A stretch of DNA of 64,000 nucleotides from Pseudochelatococcus lubricantis (GTDB lineage: Bacteria; Pseudomonadota; Alphaproteobacteria; Rhizobiales; Beijerinckiaceae): positions 310,001-374,000 of the forward strand of contig NZ_JBHLXC010000001.1 of NCBI RefSeq assembly GCF_042432495.1. The letters are read 5' to 3'. Position numbers and translations under genes: made by a program. How positions within the stretch are numbered: position 1 is the stretch's first letter; every line of letters starts with the position of its first letter. Under the pieces are notes generated by a model. The model ran no database searches, had not been told where the DNA came from, and was given only the letters and a program-made list of their open reading frames with translations. This document shows, one piece after another, positions 45,621 to 54,678 of the stretch.

Positions 45621-48600
45621 ATGCAGACCGGAGCAGCTTACGCGGAATTGCAGGTCACCACCAATTACAGCTTCCTGCGCGGGGCCTCCCACCCCGAGGA
45701 GTTGGTGGGCGAGGCGGCGCGCCTAGGCCTCGCGGCCATCGCCGTCACCGACAGGCAGAGCGTGGCGGGCGTCGTGCGCGCCCACCATGCGGCGAAGGAG
45801 GCGGAGCTGCGCCTCGTCGTCGGCTGCCGGCTCGACCTCACGGACGGCCCCTCCGTGCTGGTCTATCCGACGGACCACGCCGCCTGGTCGCGCCTCACCC
45901 GCCTGCTGACCGTGGGCAACCGGCGGGCGGGCCACGACAGCCTGGTGAAGGGTGAGCGCTGTCTCGCATGGGCGGACCTCGCGGCTGCCGGCGAGGGGCA
46001 GATCGTCACCCTGCTGCCCGATGCGGCGGACGAGGCCGCCAATGCCGACATGCGCCGCCTGCGCGATACCTTTCCCGGCTTCGCCTATGTGGCGCTGTGC
46101 CTGCGCCGCCGCCATCACGACACGCACCGGCTGCTGGCGCTGGAGGAGGGCGCGCGGGCGCTCGGCCTGCCGGTCGTCGCGGTCAACGACGTTCTCTATC
46201 ATGCGCGCGAGCGGCGCATCCTGCATGACACGCTGACAGCCATCCGGCACAACTGTACCATCGATGCGCTGGGCTTCCGGCGCGCGCGCTTCGCCGACCG
46301 CTTCCTGAAGGCGCCCGGCGAGATGGCGCGCCTCTTCGCCGCGCATCCGCAGGCAATCCGCAACACGCTGGAGATCGTGGACCGCTGCCGCTTCTCGCTC
46401 GCGGAAATCCGCTACCAGTATCCGGTCGAGACGGTGCCGGAGGAAGGCACGCCGCAGGAAGTGCTGGAACGTCTCGTGCGGGAGCGCACCGCCGAACGCT
46501 ATGGCGACCGGGTGCCGGAGCGCGTCGCCCGCCTGCTGCGGCGCGAACTCGCCCTCATCGGCGAGAAGGACTATGCGCCTTATTTCCTGACGGTGCATGC
46601 CATCGTGAGCTTCGCCCGTTCGCGCGGCATCCTCTGCCAGGGGCGCGGGTCGGCGGCCAACTCGATGGTGTGCTTCGTGCTCGGTATCACGTCGGTGGAT
46701 TTCACGGCCCCGCATTTCAACGGCGCCGAGCCGTTGTTCGAGCGTTTCATCAGCAGCGCCCGGCAGGAGCCGCCCGATATCGATGTCGATTTCGAGCACG
46801 ACCGGCGCGAGGAAGTCATCCAGTGGATTTTCGAGCGCTACGGGCGCGACCGGGCGGCGCTTGCGGCGAGCATCGTGCGCTATCGCCGCCGGGGTGCGCT
46901 GCGCGATGCCGGCAAGGCGATGGGCCTGTCCGAGGATGTGCTGTCGGTGCTTGCCCGCCACTACGCGGGCGCCGAGACGCCGGAGGCACGGTGCGCGCAG
47001 CTTGCGGCGCTCGGCCTCAACGCCGACGACCGGCGGCTGCAGCTCACGCTCGAACTGGCGGACGGGCTGAAGGGCTTTCCGCGCCACGCCTCCCAGCATC
47101 CGTGCGGCATCGTCATCTCCCGCGACCGGCTCGACTCCATCGTGCCTATCGCGCCCGCCGCCATGCCGGACCGGCAGGTGATCGAATGGGACAAGGACGA
47201 TATCGATCGCATGGCCATGATGAAGGTCGACGTGCTCGGCCTCGGCATGCTGGGCGCCATCCGGGGCGCGTTCGCGCTGCTGCGGGCGCACAAGGGCATC
47301 GATCTCGACATGTCGCGCATCGAACAGGACGACGTGGATGTCTATGAGATGATGGGCCGGGCCGACACCATCGGCGTCTTCCAGATCGAATCGCGCGCGC
47401 AGATGTCCATGCTGCCGCGACTGCGGCCCCGACACCTTTACGACCTGACGATCCAGATCGCCATCGTCCGCCCCGGCCCCATCCAGGGCAACATGGTGCA
47501 CCCTTACCTGCGCCGGCGGGGCAGGCCGCCCGGCTCGGTGAAATATCCCAGTCGAGCCTTCGAGAAGGTGCTGGGCAGGACGCTGGGCGTGCCGCTGTTT
47601 CAGGAGCAGGTGATGCAGCTTGCGGTCGATTGCGCCGGCTTTTCTCCTGACGAGGCGGACGAACTGCGCCGCTCGATGGCGACGTTCCGCGCCCCCGGCA
47701 CCATCGAGCGGCTGCGCCAGCAGGTCATCGACGGCATGGTGAAGAACGGTTACACGGCGGAATTCGCGGCCCGGACCTTCACGCAGCTACAGGGGTTCGG
47801 CGCCTACGGCTTTCCGGAAAGCCACTCGGCGAGTTTCGCGCTGATCGCCTATGTCTCCGCCTGGCTGAAATATCACCATCCGGAGGTGTTCTGCTGCGCG
47901 CTGCTCAATGCCCAGCCCATGGGTTTCTATGGCGTCGCCCAACTGGTGCGGGATGCGCGCAACCACGGCGTCGCGGTGCGGCCGGTCGATGTCAACCGCA
48001 GCCATTGGGATTGCACGCTTGAAAGAGAGGCGGCGGACAGGGGGGCGGTGCGGCTTGGCCTGCGGATGGTCAAGGGGCTGACGGAGGCGGAGGGCGGGCG
48101 GCTCGTCGCCGGCCGGGGCGACAGGCCCTATGAAACGGTGGGGGAGTTGGCCGGTCGTGGCGGTGCCTCGCGCGGGGCGCTCATGGCGCTGGCCCGCGCC
48201 GATGCCCTCGCTGGCCTCGCGGCGGAGCGGGAGGCAACCGCGCGCCGCCCCGCGCTCTGGGCCATCGCGGGCATGGAGGGGCGCGGCGACGGCGGCACGC
48301 TGCCGCTGTTCGGAGATCGCCCGTTCGCCGCCCCCCTTGCCGGCCTGGTGCGCGAGCCGCCCGTCGTGCTGCCCGCCATGCCCTTCGGCCGCGAGATCGT
48401 CGAGGATTACGACAGCGTGGGGCTCAGCCTGCGGGGGCATCCCGTGGCGCTGGTGCGCCGGGAACTGGCGCGCGCCGGCTACCGCTCCTGCAGGGATCTT
48501 GCCGCGAGCCGAGACCGGCAGTGGATGGCTGTCGCCGGCCTCGTGCTGGTGCGCCAGCGGCCGGGCTCGGCGAAGGGCGTGATGTTCATGACCATCGAGG

Positions 48601-48860
48601 ACGAGACGGGCAACGCCAATGCTGTGTTCTGGCAGGATATCCAGCAGCGCTTCCGTCCCGTCATCCTCGGCGCGTCGCTCATCGGCATCCGCGGCCGGGT
48701 GCAGCGGGAGGGGCAGGTGATCCATCTCGTCGCCCGCTCGGCCGTCGATCTCGGGCCGCTGCTGCGCTCGTTCGCCGGGCGCGCTGCGGACGGGCGCCCG
48801 TCATCCGCTCCAGGCGCCGCCGGCCCGGTACTGGACGTGAGCGCGCGCGATTTCCGGTGA
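45621..48860 (+). CDS. dnaE2: Error-prone DNA polymerase DnaE2 (ImuC)
   Basis: C-family DNA polymerase for translesion synthesis and induced mutagenesis, 1079 residues. N-terminal PHP domain (AELQVTTNYSFLRGASHPEE), palm with the catalytic aspartates in PPDIDVDFEHDRREEVI (D386, D388, D390 numbering; GRGSAANSMVCFVLG before it), then FPESHSASFALIAYVSAWLK and a C-terminal OB domain (VAGLVLVRQRPGSAKGVMFM). It lacks the clamp-binding C-terminus of DnaE1, as expected for DnaE2, which gets clamp access through ImuB. Last gene of the cassette. All three cassette genes are intact. Confidence 0.96.
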   Translation: MQTGAAYAELQVTTNYSFLRGASHPEELVGEAARLGLAAIAVTDRQSVAGVVRAHHAAKEAELRLVVGCRLDLTDGPSVLVYPTDHAAWSRLTRLLTVGNRRAGHDSLVKGERCLAWADLAAAGEGQIVTLLPDAADEAANADMRRLRDTFPGFAYVALCLRRRHHDTHRLLALEEGARALGLPVVAVNDVLYHARERRILHDTLTAIRHNCTIDALGFRRARFADRFLKAPGEMARLFAAHPQAIRNTLEIVDRCRFSLAEIRYQYPVETVPEEGTPQEVLERLVRERTAERYGDRVPERVARLLRRELALIGEKDYAPYFLTVHAIVSFARSRGILCQGRGSAANSMVCFVLGITSVDFTAPHFNGAEPLFERFISSARQEPPDIDVDFEHDRREEVIQWIFERYGRDRAALAASIVRYRRRGALRDAGKAMGLSEDVLSVLARHYAGAETPEARCAQLAALGLNADDRRLQLTLELADGLKGFPRHASQHPCGIVISRDRLDSIVPIAPAAMPDRQVIEWDKDDIDRMAMMKVDVLGLGMLGAIRGAFALLRAHKGIDLDMSRIEQDDVDVYEMMGRADTIGVFQIESRAQMSMLPRLRPRHLYDLTIQIAIVRPGPIQGNMVHPYLRRRGRPPGSVKYPSRAFEKVLGRTLGVPLFQEQVMQLAVDCAGFSPDEADELRRSMATFRAPGTIERLRQQVIDGMVKNGYTAEFAARTFTQLQGFGAYGFPESHSASFALIAYVSAWLKYHHPEVFCCALLNAQPMGFYGVAQLVRDARNHGVAVRPVDVNRSHWDCTLEREAADRGAVRLGLRMVKGLTEAEGGRLVAGRGDRPYETVGELAGRGGASRGALMALARADALAGLAAEREATARRPALWAIAGMEGRGDGGTLPLFGDRPFAAPLAGLVREPPVVLPAMPFGREIVEDYDSVGLSLRGHPVALVRRELARAGYRSCRDLAASRDRQWMAVAGLVLVRQRPGSAKGVMFMTIEDETGNANAVFWQDIQQRFRPVILGASLIGIRGRVQREGQVIHLVARSAVDLGPLLRSFAGRAADGRPSSAPGAAGPVLDVSARDFR

Positions 48861-49020
48861 CGGGAAAGGACGCGCGCCGATGGGAAATGGATGCAAAGGA
48901 GCGAGGTTTTGCGTATGGTGGCCCGTCGTTTCGAACCGGGGGCGACGTGTTGCGTTTTGACTTCACAAATACTGTCTGAATCTCAAAGCTGGAATTTCGC
49001 AAGACGGGAGAAAGCCGGAC

Positions 49021-50151
49021 ATGATCCGCGCCATCGCTTCACGCTTCAGGACAAATGCCGCTGCCGCGCTTGCCGCCGGCGCCTCGCTCGCCCTCCTCAT
49101 GCTCGCCGGCCCCGCCGCCGCCCAGCAGAAGACGGTGCACGTCTACAACTGGTCGGACTACATCGACCCCGACACCCTCGATGCGTTCACCAGGGAAACC
49201 GGCATCAAGGTCGTTTACGACACTTATGACAACAACGAGATCGTCGAGACCAAGCTGCTCACCGGCAAATCCGGCTATGACGTCGTCGTGCCGTCGGGGC
49301 CGTTCCTGCAGCGGCTGATCAAGGCCGGCGTGTTCCAGAAGATGGAGCCGGCAAAGATCCCCAACACGAAGAACCTGTGGCCGGAGATCGCCGAGCGCCT
49401 TGCGGTGTTCGACCCCGGCAACCAGTTCGCCATCAACTACATGTGGGGCACCACCGGCATCGGTGTGAATGTCGCCAAGGTGCGCGAGCGCCTCGGTGCC
49501 GACGCCGTGCTCAACACCTGGGACCTCGTGCTGAAGCCGGAAGTGGCCGAAAAGCTCAAGGACTGCGGCATCTACATGCTGGATTCGCCGGAGGACCTGC
49601 TGCCCGGCGTGCTGAACTACCTCGGCCTCAATCCCGATTCCAAGGACGCGAAGGACCTGCAGAAGGCTGCCGATGCTCTCATCGCCGTGCGGCCCTTCAT
49701 CCAGAAGTTCCACTCGTCGGAATACATCAACGCGCTCGCCAACGGCGATATCTGCGTCGCGGTCGGCTACTCGGGCGACATCCTGCAGGCGGCAACCCGC
49801 GCGAAGGAAACGGGGAACGGTGTCGAGATCAGCTACCGGGTGCCGCGCGAGGGCGCGCTGATGTGGTTCGACAGCTTCGCCATTCCCGCCGATGCACCGC
49901 ATCCGGAGGAGGCGCGCGCCTTTATCGACTTCCTGAACCGGCCGGAGATCGCGGCGAAGAACGCGAGCTTCGTCTCCTACGCCAGCGGCAACCTCGCCGC
50001 CCGTCCTCTCGTCGACGCTGCAGTGCGCGACAACCCGGGCATTTATCCCGACGACGAGACGCTGAAGCGCCTGTTCACCAACACCGCCTATGACGACCGC
50101 ACCCAGCGCACCGTCACGCGGCTGTGGACGCGCATCAAGACCGGCCGCTGA
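49021..50151 (+). CDS. potF: Putrescine/spermidine ABC transporter substrate-binding protein
   Basis: PotF-type periplasmic polyamine-binding protein, 376 residues. Signal peptide 1-34 (cleavage after GPAAA). Typical segments: VHVYNWSDYIDPDTLDAFTR, YDTYDNNEIVETKLLTGKSG, DVVVPSGPFLQRLIKAGVFQ, NYMWGTTGIGVNV, SPEDLLPGVLNYLGLNPDS and PREGALMWFDSFAIP. GGGAGAAAG precedes the ATG. No potG, potH or potI follows: the gene stands alone, closed by a hairpin at 50159-50194. It either serves a transporter encoded elsewhere or has a sensory role. Confidence 0.93.
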   Translation: MIRAIASRFRTNAAAALAAGASLALLMLAGPAAAQQKTVHVYNWSDYIDPDTLDAFTRETGIKVVYDTYDNNEIVETKLLTGKSGYDVVVPSGPFLQRLIKAGVFQKMEPAKIPNTKNLWPEIAERLAVFDPGNQFAINYMWGTTGIGVNVAKVRERLGADAVLNTWDLVLKPEVAEKLKDCGIYMLDSPEDLLPGVLNYLGLNPDSKDAKDLQKAADALIAVRPFIQKFHSSEYINALANGDICVAVGYSGDILQAATRAKETGNGVEISYRVPREGALMWFDSFAIPADAPHPEEARAFIDFLNRPEIAAKNASFVSYASGNLAARPLVDAAVRDNPGIYPDDETLKRLFTNTAYDDRTQRTVTRLWTRIKTGR

Positions 50152-50158
50152 CGCATTG

Positions 50159-50194
50159 GAATCTGTCCTGTTTACGTTGAAGCAGGACAGATTC
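50159..50194 (+). terminator. Terminator-like hairpin after potF
   Basis: Perfect 12-bp stem GAATCTGTCCTG (50159-50170) with CAGGACAGATTC (50183-50194), 12-base loop, followed by TATTTCCCTTATTTT. Starts 7 bases after the potF stop. Confidence 0.65.
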
Positions 50195-50235
50195 TATTTC
50201 CCTTATTTTGAGCGAATTCTGTTCGGAGCGCGCTC

Positions 50236-50340
50236 TATAGCATTTCGACATTTCATTGAAACGCCGAAATGCTATAAGTTTTTGGTATTACGCGCTTTCT
50301 TCACGCAAACCGGTACCCACTTTGCTTGAAAACGCTCTAA
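50236..50340. repeat. Dispersed Rhizobiales-type intergenic repeat
   Basis: Perfect inverted repeat TATAGCATTTCG (50236-50247) with CGAAATGCTATA (50265-50276), then AGTTTTTGGTATTACGC and a tail with CACGCAAACCGGTACCCACT ending in AAAACGCTCTAA (50340). The tail resembles the well-known Rhizobiales/Bradyrhizobium intergenic element; part also occurs at 1351-1368 and 1452-1468. Confidence 0.7.
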
Positions 50341-50575
50341 TACCGTACTTCGACGAGGCAAACTGATCGAAGTGCGGCCAAGCTTGTGCGGTGCTTGGGC
50401 AAAGACCACATGCGAGCGGTCGAAGGCCATGCGCGCGTTGATATATTAGATGAATGGAACGGCCTGCACGGGTGCAAACCGCTCCAAAAGGCCTGCCCGC
50501 CTTGGGCGCCCGCTTCCGGACGGGCCGTCAGGTCAGCCTGCCCGGAAACGATATGAAGACGATGATGACGGTGTG

Positions 50576-51058
50576 TCAGCCCGAAACGGCCTTGCCGCTT
50601 TCGGCGCCCGGCGTTTCATGGGTGAGGATGGCATAGATCGCGCTCGCATCGCGGGCGGAGCGTAGCCGGTCGAGATTGCCGGGTTCGCGCAGAAGCCGCG
50701 CGACGCGGGCAAGGGCCTTCAGATGATCCGCCCCGGCGGATTCAGGGGCGAGCAGCAGAAAGATGATATCGACCGGCTGGCCATCGATGGCCTCGAAGTC
50801 GATCGGCTTTTCCAGCCGGGCGAACAGGCCGAACAGCCTGTCGATCCGCGCCGGCTTGCCGTGGGGAATGGCAATGCCATCGCCGATGCCTGTCGAACCG
50901 AGGCGCTCGCGCTGGAGCAGCGTCTCGTAGATTTCACGTTCGTCAAGGCCGGTGAGATGGGCGGCTCTGGCCGCAATCTCCTGCAACGCCTGCTTCTTGC
51001 CGCTCGCTTTCAGCGAGGGCACGATTGCGTCGGGTGTGAGGATATCGGTCAGGGGCAT
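50576..51058 (-). CDS. ptsN: PTS IIA-like nitrogen regulatory protein PtsN
   Basis: EIIA-Ntr of the nitrogen PTS; phosphorylated by NPr, it modulates potassium, nitrogen and other processes through protein contacts. 160 residues. The phospho-accepting histidine is H66 in GDGIAIPHGKPARI; also LKASGKKQALQEIAARAA and FLLLAPESAGADHLKALARV. The ATG at 51058 is chosen from homology (MPLTDILTPDAIVPSL); the upstream in-frame extension to 51136 lacks support and the SD is weak. Last gene of the lpt-rpoN-hpf-ptsN array. Confidence 0.93.
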   Translation of the reverse strand: MPLTDILTPDAIVPSLKASGKKQALQEIAARAAHLTGLDEREIYETLLQRERLGSTGIGDGIAIPHGKPARIDRLFGLFARLEKPIDFEAIDGQPVDIIFLLLAPESAGADHLKALARVARLLREPGNLDRLRSARDASAIYAILTHETPGAESGKAVSG

Positions 51059-51224
51059 ATCTCGAACACGCGCAGCCGCGGGTCGCTCCTTCAGTGCAGG
51101 TCCGGGAGGCGTGCATACGCGCGCCGAGCCATGCAATCTACCACAGATATGAGCACCGGACGCCTGCCCGAGAGCAGAAAATCCGATGCTCGCTCAATAG
51201 TCGGACGGAACCCGCCGCGACCGG

Positions 51225-51827
51225 TCAGCCCTGGATTTGCGAACCTGCGGGCGGATCGATCCAGCCGATGGTGCCATCGTGACGGCGGTATACGATATTT
51301 ACCCGGCCACTGCCAGCATGTCTGAACACAACTACGGGAGCGCCGGTCAGGTCAAGCTCGACGACAGCCTGACTGACGGAAAAGCGGTGGAGAGCGGCAA
51401 TATTTTCCGCCACGATCACGGGATGGAAGCTCTCGTCGACCTCGATCTCCTCCTGCGGGGCCTCGATGACATAGGCGCGCACCTCTTCCGGCTCGGCCAG
51501 CGGCAGGTGTGCGAGGTCGGCGGAGCCGGGCTGGGCGCGTTCCTTCAGGCGGCGGCTGTGGCGGCGCAGCCGGCGCTCGAAACGGTCGGCGGTGTGGTCG
51601 AAGGCCGCGTAGGCATCCGGCGCGGCGCCGGTCGCCTCCAGGGTGAGGCCGGTGTTGAGATGCAGCACACCGACCGTGCGGAAGCCGTTCCCCTCCTTTT
51701 CCACAACCACATGGCCCGAATAGCCGGTGTCGAAATATTTGGCGATGGCGGACGAAACGCGGGCTTCGATCTGCCCCCGCAGCGCATCGCCGATGTCGAT
51801 ATTCTTTCCGGTGATCCGTAACGCCAT
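51225..51827 (-). CDS. hpf: Long-form ribosome hibernation promoting factor
   Basis: Binds the 30S decoding region and drives 100S dimer formation when growth stops. 200 residues: N-terminal HPF/RaiA domain (MALRITGKNIDIGDALRGQI to about 100) and a C-terminal dimerisation domain (FHPVIVAENIAALHRFSVSQ, VFRHAGSGRVNIVYRRHDGT), so it is the long form. ATG at 51827 with AAGGAGA 5 bases upstream; the longer open frame to 51929 is rejected. Encoded between rpoN (190-base gap) and ptsN (166-base gap). A 12-bp palindrome TGATCATGATCA lies about 115 bases upstream. Confidence 0.95.
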   Translation of the reverse strand: MALRITGKNIDIGDALRGQIEARVSSAIAKYFDTGYSGHVVVEKEGNGFRTVGVLHLNTGLTLEATGAAPDAYAAFDHTADRFERRLRRHSRRLKERAQPGSADLAHLPLAEPEEVRAYVIEAPQEEIEVDESFHPVIVAENIAALHRFSVSQAVVELDLTGAPVVVFRHAGSGRVNIVYRRHDGTIGWIDPPAGSQIQG

Positions 51828-51941
51828 TGCAATCTCCTTCCCTGATACACTTCTTCGGGCCGGTCCGGCGGAAGACCGCATGTTCCCGGGCCGGCCCGTC
51901 AAGCCTGCGCCCAACACAGCACGGCGCAAGTGTTCAGCTTA

Positions 51942-51953
51942 TGATCATGATCA
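51942..51953. promoter_or_regulatory. 12-bp palindrome upstream of hpf
   Basis: TGATCATGATCA, a perfect dyad 115-126 bases upstream of the hpf ATG. A bound regulator is possible but none can be named. Confidence 0.3.
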
Positions 51954-52018
51954 ATCGCCGGCTAGCGTTATTTGTCGCGCCCCGCTCCCGGCGCTTGCGC
52001 GCGCTTTTCGTCGCCGCG

Positions 52019-53692
52019 TCACGTCCTGGCGGCGAGCGCGCGGCGGCGGTCCACCGACGAGGGAATACGTAGCGATTCCCGGTACTTGGCAACCGTGCGC
52101 CGCGCCACCTCGATGCCTTCCTCGCGCAGTTTCCGGACGAGGGCGTCGTCGGAGAGCACGTCGCGTGGCCCGGTTTCCGCGCCAATCAACTGGCGGATGC
52201 GATGGCGGACCGCCTCAGCCGCGTGGGTGTCGCCGCCATCGGCGGCGGCGACGGCAGCGGAGAAGAAGTACTTCATGGGGAAAACGCCCCTGTCGGTGCC
52301 GATGGCCTTGTTGGCCGTCACCCGCGAGATGGTCGATTCGTGCATCTCGATGGCGTCGGCCACCGTTTTCAGGTTGAGGGGGCGCAGATGCGCCGCGCCG
52401 TGGCGGAAGAACCCCTCCTGCTGGCGCACGATCTCGCTCGCCACCTTGAGAATGGTGCGGGCGCGCTGTTCGAGGCTGCGGGTCAGCCAGTCGCCGCTCT
52501 GCAGGCATTCGGAAAGGAACGCGCGGTCGGCGTCGGAGCGGGTGCCTTGCATCAGCTTCACATGGTAGGCGCGGTTGAGCAGCACGCGCGGCAAAGTGTC
52601 CTCGTTCAGCTCTACGACGAAGCCGCCGTCACGGGCGCGGCGCACGAAGACATCGGGCACCAGAGTCTGCGCGGGCTCGTTGCCGAAGCCGCGCCCCGGC
52701 TTGGGATCGAGCTGGCGCAACTCGGCGAGCATGTCTGCGAGGTCCTCCTGATCCACCCCGCACACCTTGCGCAGCGCCGCGTGATCGTGGCGGGCGACGA
52801 GTGCCAGGTTGGCGACAAGCGCCTGCATGGCGGGGTCGTAGCGGTCGCGCTCGCGCAATTGCAGCGCCAGGCATTCGGCGAGACTGCGCGCCCCGACGCC
52901 CGTGGGCTCGAAACTCTGCACCAGCGCCAGCACGCCCTCCACGCGCGCCTCGTCGACGCCAAGCCGCGCCGCAATGTCTGCCGTGGTCTCGCCGAGATAG
53001 CCGGCGGCATCGATGGCATCGATGAGGAAGCGGCCGATCAGGCGCGCCTGCGCGTCCGTCGTGGCGAGATCGAGCTGGGCCGCGAGATGGTCGTAAAGGC
53101 TGATGCCGGCGGCGAGCGTCGCCTCCAGATCGGGTGCATCGTCGAGATTGTGGCTGCCGCCGGACAGCGGCGGCGAGGACGACACCATCAGCCCCTCGTC
53201 GGCCGCGAGCGCCTCCGCTCGCGGCTGGCTGCCGTCGTCCTGGAACACGTTGTCGAAGGAGGTGCCGAAATCGGCCTCGATCGAATCGCGCTGCAACTGC
53301 GGTTCTTCCGGCGACCAGTCGCGCAGGCTCTCCAGATCCGTTGAGTCCGATTCCGCGAAGTCCGCCTCCGACGTGTCCGGATCCAGCGGCGTGCCGGGAG
53401 ATGCGGCGTCGATCTCTTCAGGTCTGTCGCCGGTGGCGTCCTGCGAGGTGTCTCGCGCGTCCGGCAGTTCCTCGCGTGCCAGTTCTTCCCGCGTCGTTTC
53501 GTCGCGGCCTGTCTCGTCCGGCGCGGAGGCGTCGTCGACACGTTCGAGCAGCGGGTTGCGTTCGAGTTCGGTTTCGATGTGGGAGACGAGTTCGAGATGC
53601 GACAGCTGCAGCAAGCGGATCGCCTGCAGCAGTTGCGGTGTCAGCACGAGCGACTGGCTTTGGCGCAACTCCAGCCGGTGGGAAAGTCCCAT
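52019..53692 (-). CDS. rpoN: RNA polymerase sigma-54 factor RpoN
   Basis: Sigma-54 directs transcription of nitrogen, flagellar and other genes with enhancer-binding activators. 557 residues. Region I: MGLSHRLELRQSQSLVLTPQ and LLQAIRLLQLSHLELVSHI; then a long acidic linker (about 50-170, many Asp/Glu/Ser); core-binding domain; HTH (HESTISRVTANKAIGTDRGVF region) and the RpoN box ARRTVAKYRE (530-539). A separate promoter TTGACG-N17-TAGATA is visible at 53772-53800. Nothing missing. Confidence 0.96.
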   Translation of the reverse strand: MGLSHRLELRQSQSLVLTPQLLQAIRLLQLSHLELVSHIETELERNPLLERVDDASAPDETGRDETTREELAREELPDARDTSQDATGDRPEEIDAASPGTPLDPDTSEADFAESDSTDLESLRDWSPEEPQLQRDSIEADFGTSFDNVFQDDGSQPRAEALAADEGLMVSSSPPLSGGSHNLDDAPDLEATLAAGISLYDHLAAQLDLATTDAQARLIGRFLIDAIDAAGYLGETTADIAARLGVDEARVEGVLALVQSFEPTGVGARSLAECLALQLRERDRYDPAMQALVANLALVARHDHAALRKVCGVDQEDLADMLAELRQLDPKPGRGFGNEPAQTLVPDVFVRRARDGGFVVELNEDTLPRVLLNRAYHVKLMQGTRSDADRAFLSECLQSGDWLTRSLEQRARTILKVASEIVRQQEGFFRHGAAHLRPLNLKTVADAIEMHESTISRVTANKAIGTDRGVFPMKYFFSAAVAAADGGDTHAAEAVRHRIRQLIGAETGPRDVLSDDALVRKLREEGIEVARRTVAKYRESLRIPSSVDRRRALAART

Positions 53693-53771
53693 TGGCGCAA
53701 CCCCGATTTCCCCTGCCGCCGGGCCTCAGAACCGGACAGCGGCACGCTTCTTGCTTGAAGTCTCTTTTCGT

Positions 53772-53800
53772 TATCTAGCGCCTTTGCGAGGTTCCGTCAA
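53772..53800 (-). promoter_or_regulatory. Predicted sigma-70-type promoter of rpoN
   Basis: Minus strand: -35 TTGACG (53800-53795), 17-bp spacer, -10 TAGATA (53777-53772) in the 119-base gap between lptB and rpoN; start expected near 53765, leader about 70 nt. Confidence 0.65.
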
Positions 53801-53811
53801 AGCTGCATTTG

Positions 53812-54639
53812 CTAAAGCTGGAAATCCTCGCCCAGATACAGGCGGCGCACGTCGGGGCTGGCGATGATTTCGGCGGGCGTGCCCTCCATCAGCACGCGGC
53901 CGGAGTGGATGATGTAGGCGCGGTCGATCAGGCCCAAGGTCTCGCGCACGTTATGGTCGGTGATCAGCACGCCGATGCGGCGGCGTGTTAGGTGGCGCAC
54001 GAGGTTCTGGATATCGCCCACGGCGATGGGATCGATGCCGGCGAAGGGCTCGTCGAGCAGCATGAAGGCCGGATCGCCCGCGAGAGCGCGCGCGATCTCG
54101 CAGCGCCGGCGCTCGCCGCCGGAGAGTGCGATGGAGGGCGACTTGCGCAGCCGCGCGATGTCGAATTCTTCGAGCAGCGCGTCGAGCTTCTTCTCCCGCG
54201 CCTTGCGGTCCCGCTCCACCACCTCGAGCACGGCACGCAGGTTGTCCTCGACGCTGAGGCCGCGGAAGATCGAGGCTTCCTGCGGCAGATAACCGATGCC
54301 GAGCCGCGCGCGCCGGTACATCGGCAGGCGGGTGATGTCGTGCCCCTCAAGCGTGATGGAGCCGAGATCGGCCGCCACGAGGCCGGTGATCATGTAGAAG
54401 ATCGTCGTCTTGCCGGCGCCGTTGGGGCCGAGCAGGCCGACAGCTTCGCCCTTGCGCACGTGGAGCGAGGCGCTCTGCACCACCGTGCGGCCGCGATAGC
54501 TCTTCCGCAGCCCGTCGATGGCAAGGACACCGTCGTGCGTCAGCGGAACGGCGCGGAACCCGCCGCCCGCGTCGTCCGCCGGCAATGCATGGTCCGGGAA
54601 GGTGCCGGCGGGGCTGGCGGTGTCGGGCGAAAGCGTCAC
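53812..54639 (-). CDS. lptB: LPS export ABC transporter ATPase LptB
   Basis: Cytoplasmic ATPase powering LPS extraction from the inner membrane with LptF/LptG. 275 residues: Walker A GPNGAGKTT (71-79), LptB-type IGYLPQEASIFRGLSVEDN, signature LSGGERRRCEIARAL, Walker B FMLLDEPFAGID, H-loop ITDHNVRETL. An N-terminal extension of about 38 residues (Pro/Ala/Asp-rich) precedes the ABC domain; the E. coli protein is 241 residues. An internal start would trim it, but none has a clear SD. 39 bases downstream of lptA. Confidence 0.95.
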   Translation of the reverse strand: MTLSPDTASPAGTFPDHALPADDAGGGFRAVPLTHDGVLAIDGLRKSYRGRTVVQSASLHVRKGEAVGLLGPNGAGKTTIFYMITGLVAADLGSITLEGHDITRLPMYRRARLGIGYLPQEASIFRGLSVEDNLRAVLEVVERDRKAREKKLDALLEEFDIARLRKSPSIALSGGERRRCEIARALAGDPAFMLLDEPFAGIDPIAVGDIQNLVRHLTRRRIGVLITDHNVRETLGLIDRAYIIHSGRVLMEGTPAEIIASPDVRRLYLGEDFQL

Positions 54640-54678
54640 GAAGATATCCCGGTTCGATGTGGTTGCGAAGAAAGGCCG

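Larger units (their letters stand above)
50152..50575. other. Repeat-rich noncoding stretch between potF and ptsN
   Basis: 424 bases between convergent genes. The left 190 bases hold two perfect 12-bp inverted repeats and a dispersed repeat; the right 235 bases (to ptsN) show no feature I can name. Confidence 0.65.
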
